Of a stretch of 64,000 bases of DNA, positions 1 to 7,432 are shown piece by piece; within the stretch, counting starts at the first letter, position 1; each line of letters opens with the position of its first letter. The notes beneath the pieces were generated by a model. That model searched no databases. It was not told where the DNA came from and saw nothing but the letters and a program-made list of their open reading frames with translations. This stretch comes from Burkholderia sp. Bp9143 (GTDB taxonomy: Bacteria; Pseudomonadota; Gammaproteobacteria; Burkholderiales; Burkholderiaceae), in the NCBI RefSeq assembly GCF_003853645.1, contig NZ_QTPO01000017.1, forward strand, positions 1 through 64,000, written 5' to 3'. The position numbers were made by a program, and so were the translations under genes.

Positions 1-1
1 C

Positions 2-55
2 GCCATGCTGCGTGACGGCACCATTTACCAACCCAAGTCAGCCCTTAACGCTTGA
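2..55 (+). CDS. possible 3' end of an upstream gene (partial)
   Basis: An open frame enters from the left edge and stops at TGA 53-55. It encodes about 17 residues ending in LRDGTIYQPKSALNA. It is too short to assign. It could equally be chance coding in the leader of the metal-efflux operon; only sequence to the left of the window would settle it. Confidence 0.25.
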   Translation, partial: AMLRDGTIYQPKSALNA

Positions 56-63
56 CGAAGGAC

Positions 64-120
64 ATAGGGGCACCCCCCTATATGCGGAGAGCGATTCGAT
101 ATATAGTCCCCCCCGGTATA
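64..120 (+). promoter_or_regulatory. candidate RcnR/CsoR-type operators (two G/C-tract repeats)
   Basis: Two elements lie upstream of the repressor gene. At 64-81 ATAGGGG and CCCCTAT form a 7-bp inverted repeat around CACC. At 102-120 a run of seven C is flanked by TATA on both sides; on the other strand this reads TAC-C-G7-ACTA. Characterised RcnR operators are TACT-G6-N-AGTA, so the second element is a close variant. Autoregulation of the operon is inferred. Confidence 0.6.
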
Positions 121-133
121 TGAAGGGACCACC

Positions 134-406
134 ATGAGCCACACCATCAAGGAAAAGCAGAAGCTGCTGAACCGTGTCCGCCGGATCAAGGGACAGGTCG
201 AAGCGATCGAACGTGCGCTGGAAGACGAGCGCGGTTGCAACGAAATCCTCCGTCTCATCACGAGCGGCCGCGGCGCGATGAACGGCCTGCTCGCGGTCGT
301 GCTCGAGGATCACATCCGCAGCCATCTGGTCGACGCCGAAGGTCACGACGACGAAGGAAGCGCGACCGAACAGCTGATCGAAGTCGTTCACAGCTATTTC
401 AAGTAA
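134..406 (+). CDS. rcnR: RcnR-like nickel/cobalt-sensing repressor
   Basis: This is a 90-residue all-helical repressor of the RcnR/CsoR/FrmR family, which binds G/C-tract operators until metal binds. The metal ligands known for RcnR are all at the family positions: His3, Cys35, His60 and His64. FrmR-type formaldehyde sensors keep Cys35 and His60 but lack His64, so a Ni/Co sensor is the better call. The product starts MSHTI, as RcnR does, leaving the N-terminal amine and His3 available. Its stop is 11 bp before the DmeF-like pump gene, so it probably heads the efflux operon and represses it through the G/C-tract repeats just upstream. Confidence 0.88.
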   Translation: MSHTIKEKQKLLNRVRRIKGQVEAIERALEDERGCNEILRLITSGRGAMNGLLAVVLEDHIRSHLVDAEGHDDEGSATEQLIEVVHSYFK

Positions 407-417
407 CCGGGGGCGGA

Positions 418-1719
418 ATGAACAATTTCATCGATGACGCCTTCGGCGCAGGGCACGACCACATCTTTCTCGGCGCCGCGCACGAGCAGAACGAACGCAG
501 GACCTGGATGGTCATCGCGCTGTGCGCGGCGATGATGGTGGCCGAGATCGTCGGCGGGTCGCTTTTCGGCTCGCTGGCACTGATCGCGGACGGCCTGCAC
601 ATGTCGACGCACGCGGGCGCGATGCTGATCGCCGCGTTTGCCTATACCTATGCGCGCAAGCATGCGAGCGACCCGCGCTTCGTGTTCGGCACAGGCAAGC
701 TCGGCGATCTGGCGGGTTTCACGAGCGCGATCGTGCTCGCGATGATTGCGCTGCTGATCGGGTACGAGGCGGTCGCGCGCCTGCTCGCCCCGGTCCCGAT
801 CCATTTCAGCGAGGCGATTCCGATCGCGGTTGCGGGCTTGCTCGTCAACATCGCGAGCGCCTGGCTGCTGAGCGGCGACCATCATGGCCATAGCCACGGT
901 CATGGCCACGGCCACGGCCACGGCCATCATCACGGGCACGGTCATGACGATCACGACGATCACGCGCACGCAGAGGAAGCACACCGGATCTTCGATCAGC
1001 AGGGCGTATTCGTCGTGTCGGTGTTCGAGGATGGCGTGCCGCCGGTGTTCCGCGTCGCGCCCGCGACGCACGAGACGAAGCGCGTCGATGCGAGCGCCGC
1101 GTCGGTGACGACGATCCGTCCGGACGGCACCCGTCAGGCATTCGCGATGCAAAATCGCGGCGGCTACCTGGAGTCGACCGAAGCCATTCCCGAACCGCAT
1201 GAATTCAAGGCGATCGTCCGCTTGAACGACCGCGAGCACGAGCTGGCGTTCGAGGAGCACGACCATGGCGTGTCCGCGGCGGCGGTGCGCGATCACAACA
1301 TCCGCTCCGCGTACATCCACGTGATCGCCGATGCGGCCGTCTCCGTGCTGACGATCGTCGGGCTGCTGCTCGCGCGTGCGTTCGGCTGGCTCTGGATGGA
1401 TCCGCTGGCCGGCATCATCGGCGCGCTGGTGATCGCGAACTGGTCGTACGGCCTGATGCGCGATACCGGCGGGATCCTGCTCGACATGAATGCGGACCGT
1501 CGTCTGACGGACAACGTGCGCGGCGCCATCGAAGGCACGGGCGACCGCGTCGGCGACCTGCATGTGTGGCGGCTCGGGCCGGGACACATGAGCGCGGTCG
1601 TATCGGTGGTGACGGACGACCCGAAGCGCGATGCGCGCTTCTATCACGGCGTGCTGCAGCGGTTCAGGAACCTGTCGCACATCACCGTCGAAGTCGTGCC
1701 CGTGACGCGAGGACAATAA
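418..1719 (+). CDS. dmeF: DmeF-like cation diffusion facilitator (Co/Ni efflux)
   Basis: This is a 433-residue inner-membrane CDF antiporter expected to export Co(II) and/or Ni(II). Transmembrane segments begin near residue 30 (WMVIALCAAMMVAEIVGG). Metal-site residues appear in ADGLHMSTHAGA and, in the second half, HVIADAAVS. Between the fourth and fifth helices is a very His-rich loop (about residues 152-190, mainly HG and DH repeats), followed by about 75 extra residues without His repeats. The start is ATG 418, just after the GGGGGCGG stretch; the frame is open further upstream, but that would overlap the repressor gene. Lying directly after an RcnR-type gene argues for nickel/cobalt over zinc. 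Confidence 0.88.
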   Translation: MNNFIDDAFGAGHDHIFLGAAHEQNERRTWMVIALCAAMMVAEIVGGSLFGSLALIADGLHMSTHAGAMLIAAFAYTYARKHASDPRFVFGTGKLGDLAGFTSAIVLAMIALLIGYEAVARLLAPVPIHFSEAIPIAVAGLLVNIASAWLLSGDHHGHSHGHGHGHGHGHHHGHGHDDHDDHAHAEEAHRIFDQQGVFVVSVFEDGVPPVFRVAPATHETKRVDASAASVTTIRPDGTRQAFAMQNRGGYLESTEAIPEPHEFKAIVRLNDREHELAFEEHDHGVSAAAVRDHNIRSAYIHVIADAAVSVLTIVGLLLARAFGWLWMDPLAGIIGALVIANWSYGLMRDTGGILLDMNADRRLTDNVRGAIEGTGDRVGDLHVWRLGPGHMSAVVSVVTDDPKRDARFYHGVLQRFRNLSHITVEVVPVTRGQ

Positions 1720-1721
1720 GC

Positions 1722-1907
1722 ATGGCGGTCAAGTCCCCTTGCGTCGACGTGTGTTCGTTCGACGGCAGGACCGGTTATTGCGTGGCATGCCTGCGAACGC
1801 GCGACGAAGCGCGCGGCTGGAAGAAGATGACGGATCACCGGCGTCATCAAATCGTGAACGACCGCGCGCGGCGGCATGCGAAACTGACGCGGGAAACGAC
1901 CGACTGA
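1722..1907 (+). CDS. DUF1289 small Cys-rich protein
   Basis: This encodes 61 residues with the DUF1289 signature: SPCVDVC near the N-terminus, then YCVAC, so four Cys (7, 11, 20, 23) arranged C-x3-C-x8-C-x2-C. A basic helical tail follows with the family's WKKM and HRRH residues. Members are usually annotated as hypothetical; a metal or Fe-S site is plausible but unproven. It starts 2 bp after the dmeF stop and ends 7 bp before the MFS gene, so it sits inside the efflux operon. That position would fit a metal-handling accessory role. Confidence 0.8.
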   Translation: MAVKSPCVDVCSFDGRTGYCVACLRTRDEARGWKKMTDHRRHQIVNDRARRHAKLTRETTD

Positions 1908-1914
1908 TCACATC

Positions 1915-3120
1915 ATGAGCGCTCCATCACCGATTGCCGGCAAGCCTGCGATTCCACGGACCGTGTGGGCATTGGGCCTCGTGAGCCTGTTCATGGACCT
2001 GTCGTCCGAGCTGATCCATGCGCTGCTGCCGATCTATCTGGTGTCGACGATGGGGATGAGCGTCGTCGCGCTTGGTGTCCTCGAAGGGGCGGCCGAAGCG
2101 ACTGCGATGATCGTCAAGGTGTTCTCCGGCGCGATCAGCGACTGGCTTGGCCGCCGCAAGGGGCTGCTGCTGCTCGGCTACGGGCTCGCGGCGTTGACCA
2201 AGCCGTTGTTTCCGCTGGCGTCCACGCCGGCCGTGGTCGTGACGGCCCGCCTGCTCGATCGCGTCGGTAAAGGCATTCGCGGCGCGCCGCGCGACGCGCT
2301 GGTGGCCGACATCGCACCGCCCGAAATCCGCGGCGCGTGCTTCGGCTTGCGTCAGTCGATGGATACCGTGGGCGCGTTCCTCGGACCGATGCTCGCGATC
2401 GTGCTGATGCTCTGGTTCGAGGATCGCATCCGGTCCGTGCTGTGGTTTGCCGTGGTGCCGGCGTTCGTCGCGATCGCATTGATCGTCTTCGGCGTACGGG
2501 AGCCCGACCAGTCGAAACCGGACCGGCACTTTCGCTCGCCGCTGCGCTGGAACGCCTTGCGCGAGTTCCCCCGCAGCTACTGGTTCGTCGTCGCGGCAGG
2601 CGCGACATTTACGCTCGCGCGCTTCAGCGAGGCGTTCCTGGTGCTGCGCGCGCAGCAGACGGGGCTCGATGCTGCGTGGATCCCGGCGGTGATGGTCGCG
2701 ATGAGCGTTGCCTATGCGCTGTCCGCATGGCCGGTCGGCATCCTGTCGGACCGGCTGGATCGCCGCGTGCTGCTCGCGGCCGGCATGGTGCTGCTGATCG
2801 CGGCCGACCTGCTGCTCGGCATCGGTACGTCGACGATCTCGATGTTCGCCGGCGTGGCCGTGTGGGGGTTGCACATGGGCTTTACGCAGGGCATCCTCGC
2901 CGCGATGGTGTCGGAAACCTCGCCGGCCACGCTGCGCGGAACCGCGTTCGGCGTATTCAACCTGGTGAGCGGCATCTGCATGCTGCTCGCGAGCAGCATC
3001 GCCGGCGCGCTGTGGACGCGTTTCGGCGCGTCGGCCACGTTTCTCGCCGGCGCCGTGCTGGTCGTGGTGCCGCTGTGCCTGTGCCGGTTCATGCCGCGGG
3101 CGGGCACTTCGCAGGCGTGA
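1915..3120 (+). CDS. NreB-like MFS exporter
   Basis: This is a 401-residue, 12-helix major facilitator protein. The N-terminal block (MDLSSELIHALLPIYLV, EGAAEATAMIVKVFSGAISDW, DRVGKGIRGAPRDALVADI) matches the NreB-type family linked to nickel resistance. The His-rich C-terminal tail of classical NreB is missing; the protein ends RAGTSQA. It is the last gene of the Ni/Co operon, 7 bp after the DUF1289 gene. It would act as a proton-driven inner-membrane exporter alongside the CDF pump. The family call is firm, the substrate is inferred from context. Confidence 0.75.
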   Translation: MSAPSPIAGKPAIPRTVWALGLVSLFMDLSSELIHALLPIYLVSTMGMSVVALGVLEGAAEATAMIVKVFSGAISDWLGRRKGLLLLGYGLAALTKPLFPLASTPAVVVTARLLDRVGKGIRGAPRDALVADIAPPEIRGACFGLRQSMDTVGAFLGPMLAIVLMLWFEDRIRSVLWFAVVPAFVAIALIVFGVREPDQSKPDRHFRSPLRWNALREFPRSYWFVVAAGATFTLARFSEAFLVLRAQQTGLDAAWIPAVMVAMSVAYALSAWPVGILSDRLDRRVLLAAGMVLLIAADLLLGIGTSTISMFAGVAVWGLHMGFTQGILAAMVSETSPATLRGTAFGVFNLVSGICMLLASSIAGALWTRFGASATFLAGAVLVVVPLCLCRFMPRAGTSQA

Positions 3121-3484
3121 CGCGTGGCCTGCGGGGTTCGCCGGCGTCCCGCGCAAGGCCGAGCTGACGGGCGGGCACGACGGTGCCCGAAGACCGGACC
3201 CGCGTCGCGGCCCACGTGCCCCTCGACCCCTCGACCCCTCGACCCCTCGGCCCCGGCCGATGAGAGCCCGCCCCGCCTCGTTCCCCGTACCGCGATTTGC
3301 TTTCAGATTTGAAAGATTGTCCGGTGTTTGCGATAGAATGCCCCCCCTGTTCGCCGTGGCCATGCCCACGGACGGGCTCCGGCACTCGAAACGGCGCGCG
3401 CCGCGCTCGCGGAATTCCGCCCGCGTTTCAATGCCGGCGATCGACCTGCCGTTGGAAACACCCGTTCTGTAATCTGGATTGCTA
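3121..3484. other. intergenic region
   Basis: No convincing gene was found. It contains a short tandem repeat (3219-3250) and an AT-richer stretch at 3300-3340. In the latter TTGAAA (3309-3314) and TAGAAT (3334-3339) could be a weak sigma-70 promoter for the symporter, but the 19-bp spacer is long. Confidence 0.5.
3219..3250. repeat. four tandem copies of CCCCTCGA
   Basis: Four consecutive 8-bp units start at 3219, 3227, 3235 and 3243; the last ends in G instead of A. They lie 80 bp after the NreB-like gene. This is probably a slippage-prone simple repeat with no known role. Confidence 0.9.
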
Positions 3485-4792
3485 ATGAAGAAGAAGCACA
3501 ACATCACCAAGTACATCGTCATCGCGATGGTGCTTGGCATTGCCGTGGGCTACGCCTGTCATAGCGCGTTTCCCGACCCGAAAATGGCCAAGGAAGTCGC
3601 CGGCTACGTGTCGCTGCTGTCCGACGTGTTCCTGCGCCTGATCAAGATGATCATCGCGCCGCTGGTGTTCGCGACGCTGACGGTCGGCATCGCGCAGATG
3701 GGCGACAGCGGGTCGATCGGCCGCGTGGGCGTGAAGGCGTTCGGCTGGTTCTTCATCGCATCGTTCACGTCGCTGCTGCTCGGCCTCGTGACCGCGACGA
3801 TCCTGAAGCCGGGCAGCCACCTGAGCCTGCCGTTGCCGGCCGCCGATGCGGCGCTGAACCTGAAGACGGGCGCATTCACGCTGAAGGATTTCGTCGTCCA
3901 CCTGGTACCGAAATCGATCGCCGAGGCGATGGCGAACAATGAGATCCTGCAGATCGTCGTGTTCTCGATCTTCTTCGGCACCGCGCTGTCCGCGCTCGGC
4001 GACGCCGGCAAGCGCCTGACCGGCGTGATCGACGATCTCGCGCAGGTCATGCTGAAGGTGACGGGCGCGGTGATGTGGTTCGCACCGGTCGCGGTATTTG
4101 CCGCGCTGGCGTCGACGATCACGACGGAAGGGCTCGGCATCCTGCTTACTTTCGCGAAGTTCATGGCGAGCTTCTATCTGGCGCTGGCGCTGCTGTGGGG
4201 CGTGCTGACGCTCGCCGGCGTGGCGTTCCTCGGCAAGCGCGCGTTCACGCTGATCCGCCTGATCCGCGAGCCGTTCCTGCTGTCGTTCGCGACGGCGAGC
4301 TCCGAAGCCGCGTATCCGAAGTTGCTCGACGCGCTCGACCGGTTCGGCGTGAACCGCAAGATCTCGAGCTTCGTGCTGCCGATCGGGTATTCGTTCAACC
4401 TCGACGGCTCGATGATGTACTGCACGTTCGCGGTGCTGTTCATCTCGCAGGTGTACGGGATCGACCTGCCGCTCGGCACGCAGATCACGATGCTGCTGAT
4501 GCTGATGGTCACGTCGAAGGGGATGGCGGGCGTGCCGCGCGCATCGCTCGTCGTGATCGCGGCGACGCTCAGCCAGTTCCATCTGCCGGAAGCCGGGCTG
4601 CTGCTGATCATGGGCGTCGACATGTTCCTCGACATGGGGCGCTCGGCCACCAACGCCGTCGGCAACTCGATCGCGGCCGCCGTGGTCGCGAAGTGGGAAG
4701 GGCAGCTCGGCGATTCGCGCGACGACGCGGATTCGGACGGCGGCGGCGAGGTCAGGCAGGTGGAAGTGCGGGAGACGGCGACGTCCGCGTGA
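3485..4792 (+). CDS. dicarboxylate/amino acid:cation symporter (DAACS family)
   Basis: This is a 435-residue inner-membrane secondary transporter of the GltP/DctA type. The family signature SFNLDGSMMY, with a downstream TSKGMAGVPRAS hairpin loop and MGVDMFLDMGRSATNAVGN, is intact; these form the substrate and Na+/H+ sites. The start is ATG 3485 (MKKKHNITKY), preferred over TTG 3479. It stands alone, with no DctBD-like regulator nearby. Glutamate/aspartate or C4-dicarboxylates are the likely substrates; the sequence alone does not decide between them. Confidence 0.88.
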   Translation: MKKKHNITKYIVIAMVLGIAVGYACHSAFPDPKMAKEVAGYVSLLSDVFLRLIKMIIAPLVFATLTVGIAQMGDSGSIGRVGVKAFGWFFIASFTSLLLGLVTATILKPGSHLSLPLPAADAALNLKTGAFTLKDFVVHLVPKSIAEAMANNEILQIVVFSIFFGTALSALGDAGKRLTGVIDDLAQVMLKVTGAVMWFAPVAVFAALASTITTEGLGILLTFAKFMASFYLALALLWGVLTLAGVAFLGKRAFTLIRLIREPFLLSFATASSEAAYPKLLDALDRFGVNRKISSFVLPIGYSFNLDGSMMYCTFAVLFISQVYGIDLPLGTQITMLLMLMVTSKGMAGVPRASLVVIAATLSQFHLPEAGLLLIMGVDMFLDMGRSATNAVGNSIAAAVVAKWEGQLGDSRDDADSDGGGEVRQVEVRETATSA

Positions 4793-5230
4793 TTTCCCTG
4801 TTGCCGTGACGTTCGCCGGCCTGGATTCGACATGGATTCAGGCCGGCGCGATACCCGCCAGCAGTCATTCCTTTATCCGCATCCGGCGATTTTCCCGATT
4901 CGCCGAAAAACCCTCCGTTATTGCAATACGCCGCATTCGAACAAGCGGCGATATTCCCGAAGGCGCCAGCCTGACTTTCCCGATATCAAGCGCAAACGCG
5001 TAAGTGATCATTCACTCTCGCGCAGTCGCGCGCGTCGTCTGCGACAGGGGTTCGCAATTTTTTTTCGATTTATATAAAGCTATTCTCGACGCTGCCGATT
5101 ATCGAGTGCGCGCCCGATGTAATACCGACCGCGCCGGATGATTCAGCGGAAGTATTTACGCATTGCCGATTTCCAATCATCCGGCCGTCCCGTCGCGCGA
5201 ACAATTACACCATTCAGGAGAGTATCAGCC
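4793..5230. other. intergenic region with hairpin and AT-rich promoter area
   Basis: No gene was found. At 4814-4848 CGCCGGCCTG and CAGGCCGGCG form a perfect 10-bp stem, but no T-run follows, so it is at best a weak terminator for the symporter. At 5055-5085 an AT-rich stretch (ATTTTTTTTCGATTTATATAAAG) probably carries the promoter of the propeller gene. CAGGAG at 5215-5220 is that gene's ribosome binding site. Confidence 0.5.
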
Positions 5231-7165
5231 ATGGTCGCCAGAAAACCGATTCGGGCCGTGCTGCTCGCCGCCGCGATCGCCGCGATTGCGCCGGCCGGAT
5301 ACGCGGGCAATACCACCGACTGGATCGCGAACACGTACGGCACGCTCGCCGCACATGTCGGCAACGTCGCGCGTTCGATGTGGGTCGCACCCGAAGGCGT
5401 GATTTACACGGCGTCGATGTGGGACGAGTATGAAGGCGGCGTCGCGATCTACCAGAACGGCAAGAGCGTCGGGTCGATCGGCACGCATTCCGAATTCCAG
5501 GGCAGTGCGATCGCGGGCAACGCGACGTCACTGTTCGTCGCGCTGCAGCCCGGCAACGGCTACGGCAGCGGCGCGGTCGGGCGCTACAACCGCGCGACGC
5601 GGTACCGCGACAAGCTCATTCAGGTCACCACGGCGACCAACCAGCCGCGCATCGACGTCGTCACCGGGCTCGCGACGGCCGGCTCGCTGCTCTATGCGAG
5701 CGATTTCTACGGCAATCGCGTGCGGGTGTTCACGACCGACGGCGTCTGGCAGCGGGACATCACTGTGTCAGCACCCGGCGCGCTCGCGGTCGACGGTTCG
5801 GGCAACGTCTGGGTCGCGCAGAAGAGCGCAGGCTCGATCGTCGAATTCAGCCCGGCCGGCGCGCTGCTGAACACGATCCGGCTGGCCGCCGGGTCGCAGC
5901 CGTCGGCGCTCTATTTCGATGCGGCGGCGGGGCAACTGCTGGTCGGCGACGAAGGCCCCGACATGAACATCAAGCGCTATACCGTGTCGGGCCGGCCCGC
6001 GCTGGCCGGCACGTTCGGCGTGCGCGGCGGCTATCTCGACACAACGACGGGCATCAAGGGGCAGGTCGGCGCGCAGCGCTTCACCCGCATCGCCGGGATC
6101 GGCAAGGACACGGGCGGCAACCTGTACGTGCTCAACAACCCGTGGGGCGGCAGCTGGGATCTCGGCCGCAACGGCGCGACCGACATTCACGCGTACAGCA
6201 GCGCCGGCAGCCTGCGCTGGGCGCTGCAGTCGCTCAACTTCGAAGGCATCGCCGCACCCGATCCGGTCACCGACGGCTCGCTGTTCTACAGCGGCACGCA
6301 TGTATACAGCGGCACCGCGGGCGGCACCTTCGTCGCGAACACCGTCGACCCGTTCACGTATCCGTCGGACCCGCGCATCAACATGAACGACACCCAGCGC
6401 GACGAGCACTTCGGGCTGCTGACGTCGGTCGGTGCGAACCGGATCCTGGTCGCGGCGGGACAGAATCCGCCGGTTTACTACTTCTTCCACTTCAACGCGG
6501 CCAACGGCTATGTCGCGATTCCGGACGGATCGATCCCCGGGCCCGCGTTCAACACGACCCGGCGCGTGTCGGCCGGTTTCAGTCTCGACAGCAAGGGCGG
6601 CGTATGGGCCGGCCTCGACAAGACCGGCGCCATTTATCACTATCCGCTGACCGGCTTCGATGCGAGCGGCAAGCCGTCGTGGGGACCGGGTGTGGCGACG
6701 CCGGTGCCGGCCAGCATCCAGCCGCTGACGCGCATCGTCTATCTCGCCGACAGCGACACGATGGTGCTCGCGCAGGGCGTGGTCGGGAGCACCGACTGGA
6801 CGTCGATCGGCACGCGCATCGAGGTGTATCACGGCTGGAGCGCGGGCAACACGACGAAGCCGAACCCGGTGATCACGCTGCCGCACAGCGGCGCGAAGTC
6901 GATCGACGCGGCCGGCAATCACCTGTTCGTCGGCTACTGGTTCAGCAGCAGCGGGCCGCTGTGGCCGAACATCGACGCATTCAACCTCGACACCGGCAAT
7001 CTCGACACGACGCTCGTCAATGCGAGCCCCGCGACCGTGGATACCAGCAGCGCGATCGACGCGATGGTCAGCGTGCGCGCGTACCGCCGCGCGAATGGCG
7101 AATACGTGGTGACGAAGAACAACGTGAAGGGGAACAGCATCACCGTTTATCGGTGGACGCCTTGA
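5231..7165 (+). CDS. exported beta-propeller (NHL/SMP-30-like) protein
   Basis: This encodes 644 residues. Residues 1-25 form a Sec signal peptide (MVARKPIRAVLLAAA, then a hydrophobic core ending in GYAG). The rest is rich in short beta motifs of the type GNLYVLNN, GNVWVAQKS, GVWAGLDKTG and AVDGSGNVW, typical of NHL/SMP-30 propeller blades, probably seven or more. No catalytic motif is recognised; ligand or lactone binding is possible. ATG 5231 is chosen over the upstream in-frame start because it gives a proper signal peptide and has CAGGAG 10 bp ahead. The next gene is another exported propeller, so they may work together outside the cytoplasm. Confidence 0.75.
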   Translation: MVARKPIRAVLLAAAIAAIAPAGYAGNTTDWIANTYGTLAAHVGNVARSMWVAPEGVIYTASMWDEYEGGVAIYQNGKSVGSIGTHSEFQGSAIAGNATSLFVALQPGNGYGSGAVGRYNRATRYRDKLIQVTTATNQPRIDVVTGLATAGSLLYASDFYGNRVRVFTTDGVWQRDITVSAPGALAVDGSGNVWVAQKSAGSIVEFSPAGALLNTIRLAAGSQPSALYFDAAAGQLLVGDEGPDMNIKRYTVSGRPALAGTFGVRGGYLDTTTGIKGQVGAQRFTRIAGIGKDTGGNLYVLNNPWGGSWDLGRNGATDIHAYSSAGSLRWALQSLNFEGIAAPDPVTDGSLFYSGTHVYSGTAGGTFVANTVDPFTYPSDPRINMNDTQRDEHFGLLTSVGANRILVAAGQNPPVYYFFHFNAANGYVAIPDGSIPGPAFNTTRRVSAGFSLDSKGGVWAGLDKTGAIYHYPLTGFDASGKPSWGPGVATPVPASIQPLTRIVYLADSDTMVLAQGVVGSTDWTSIGTRIEVYHGWSAGNTTKPNPVITLPHSGAKSIDAAGNHLFVGYWFSSSGPLWPNIDAFNLDTGNLDTTLVNASPATVDTSSAIDAMVSVRAYRRANGEYVVTKNNVKGNSITVYRWTP

Positions 7166-7432
7166 GGGCGGGGTGTCGAATGCAACGATGACACCACGAT
7201 GGCTGTCATCGAAATGCCTTTGCTGTAACGATGTGTAATAGGCCGGCCCGCAACGGAGCCGGTCATCCGCTTGACACTGGGCGGCGATGTAATGCCGGCA
7301 CGTCGGCGATCGCCGGCGCAAACCCATCGATCGATGGCACAGGCCCTCGCCGCCGCGCGATACGGGCAGACAAGGCCACGATCATGCCGGACACGTCAGA
7401 CGGTCATCGCCCCATCAGTACAGAGGATTCCT
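7166..7432. promoter_or_regulatory. leader of the propeller-phosphoesterase gene with inverted repeat
   Basis: GATGACA (7187-7193) and TGTCATC (7204-7210) form a 7-bp inverted repeat with a 10-nt spacer just after the first propeller gene. CTGTAAC follows at 7223. The half-site CTGTCAT resembles a Pho-box half, which would suit a phosphoesterase, but the 11-bp direct-repeat spacing of a real Pho box is missing. CAGAGGA at 7421-7427 serves as the ribosome binding site. Confidence 0.35.

Noticed and set aside
394-1716. 440-residue minus-strand frame opposite dmeF
   Set aside because: It is Arg/His-rich antisense to a clear CDF gene with no family motifs and no ribosome site.
1927-3540. 537-residue minus-strand frame opposite the MFS gene
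   Set aside because: Composition is typical of the antisense of a GC-rich membrane protein gene.
4814-4848. Rho-independent terminator after the symporter
   Set aside because: The stem is good but no T-run follows, so I only mention it as a hairpin.
7203-7229. Pho box upstream of the phosphoesterase gene
   Set aside because: One half-site matches, but the second is 20 bp away and imperfect, not the expected 11-bp direct repeat.
7271-7293. TTGACA...TGTAAT sigma-70 promoter
   Set aside because: The spacer is only 11 bp, too short for a standard promoter.
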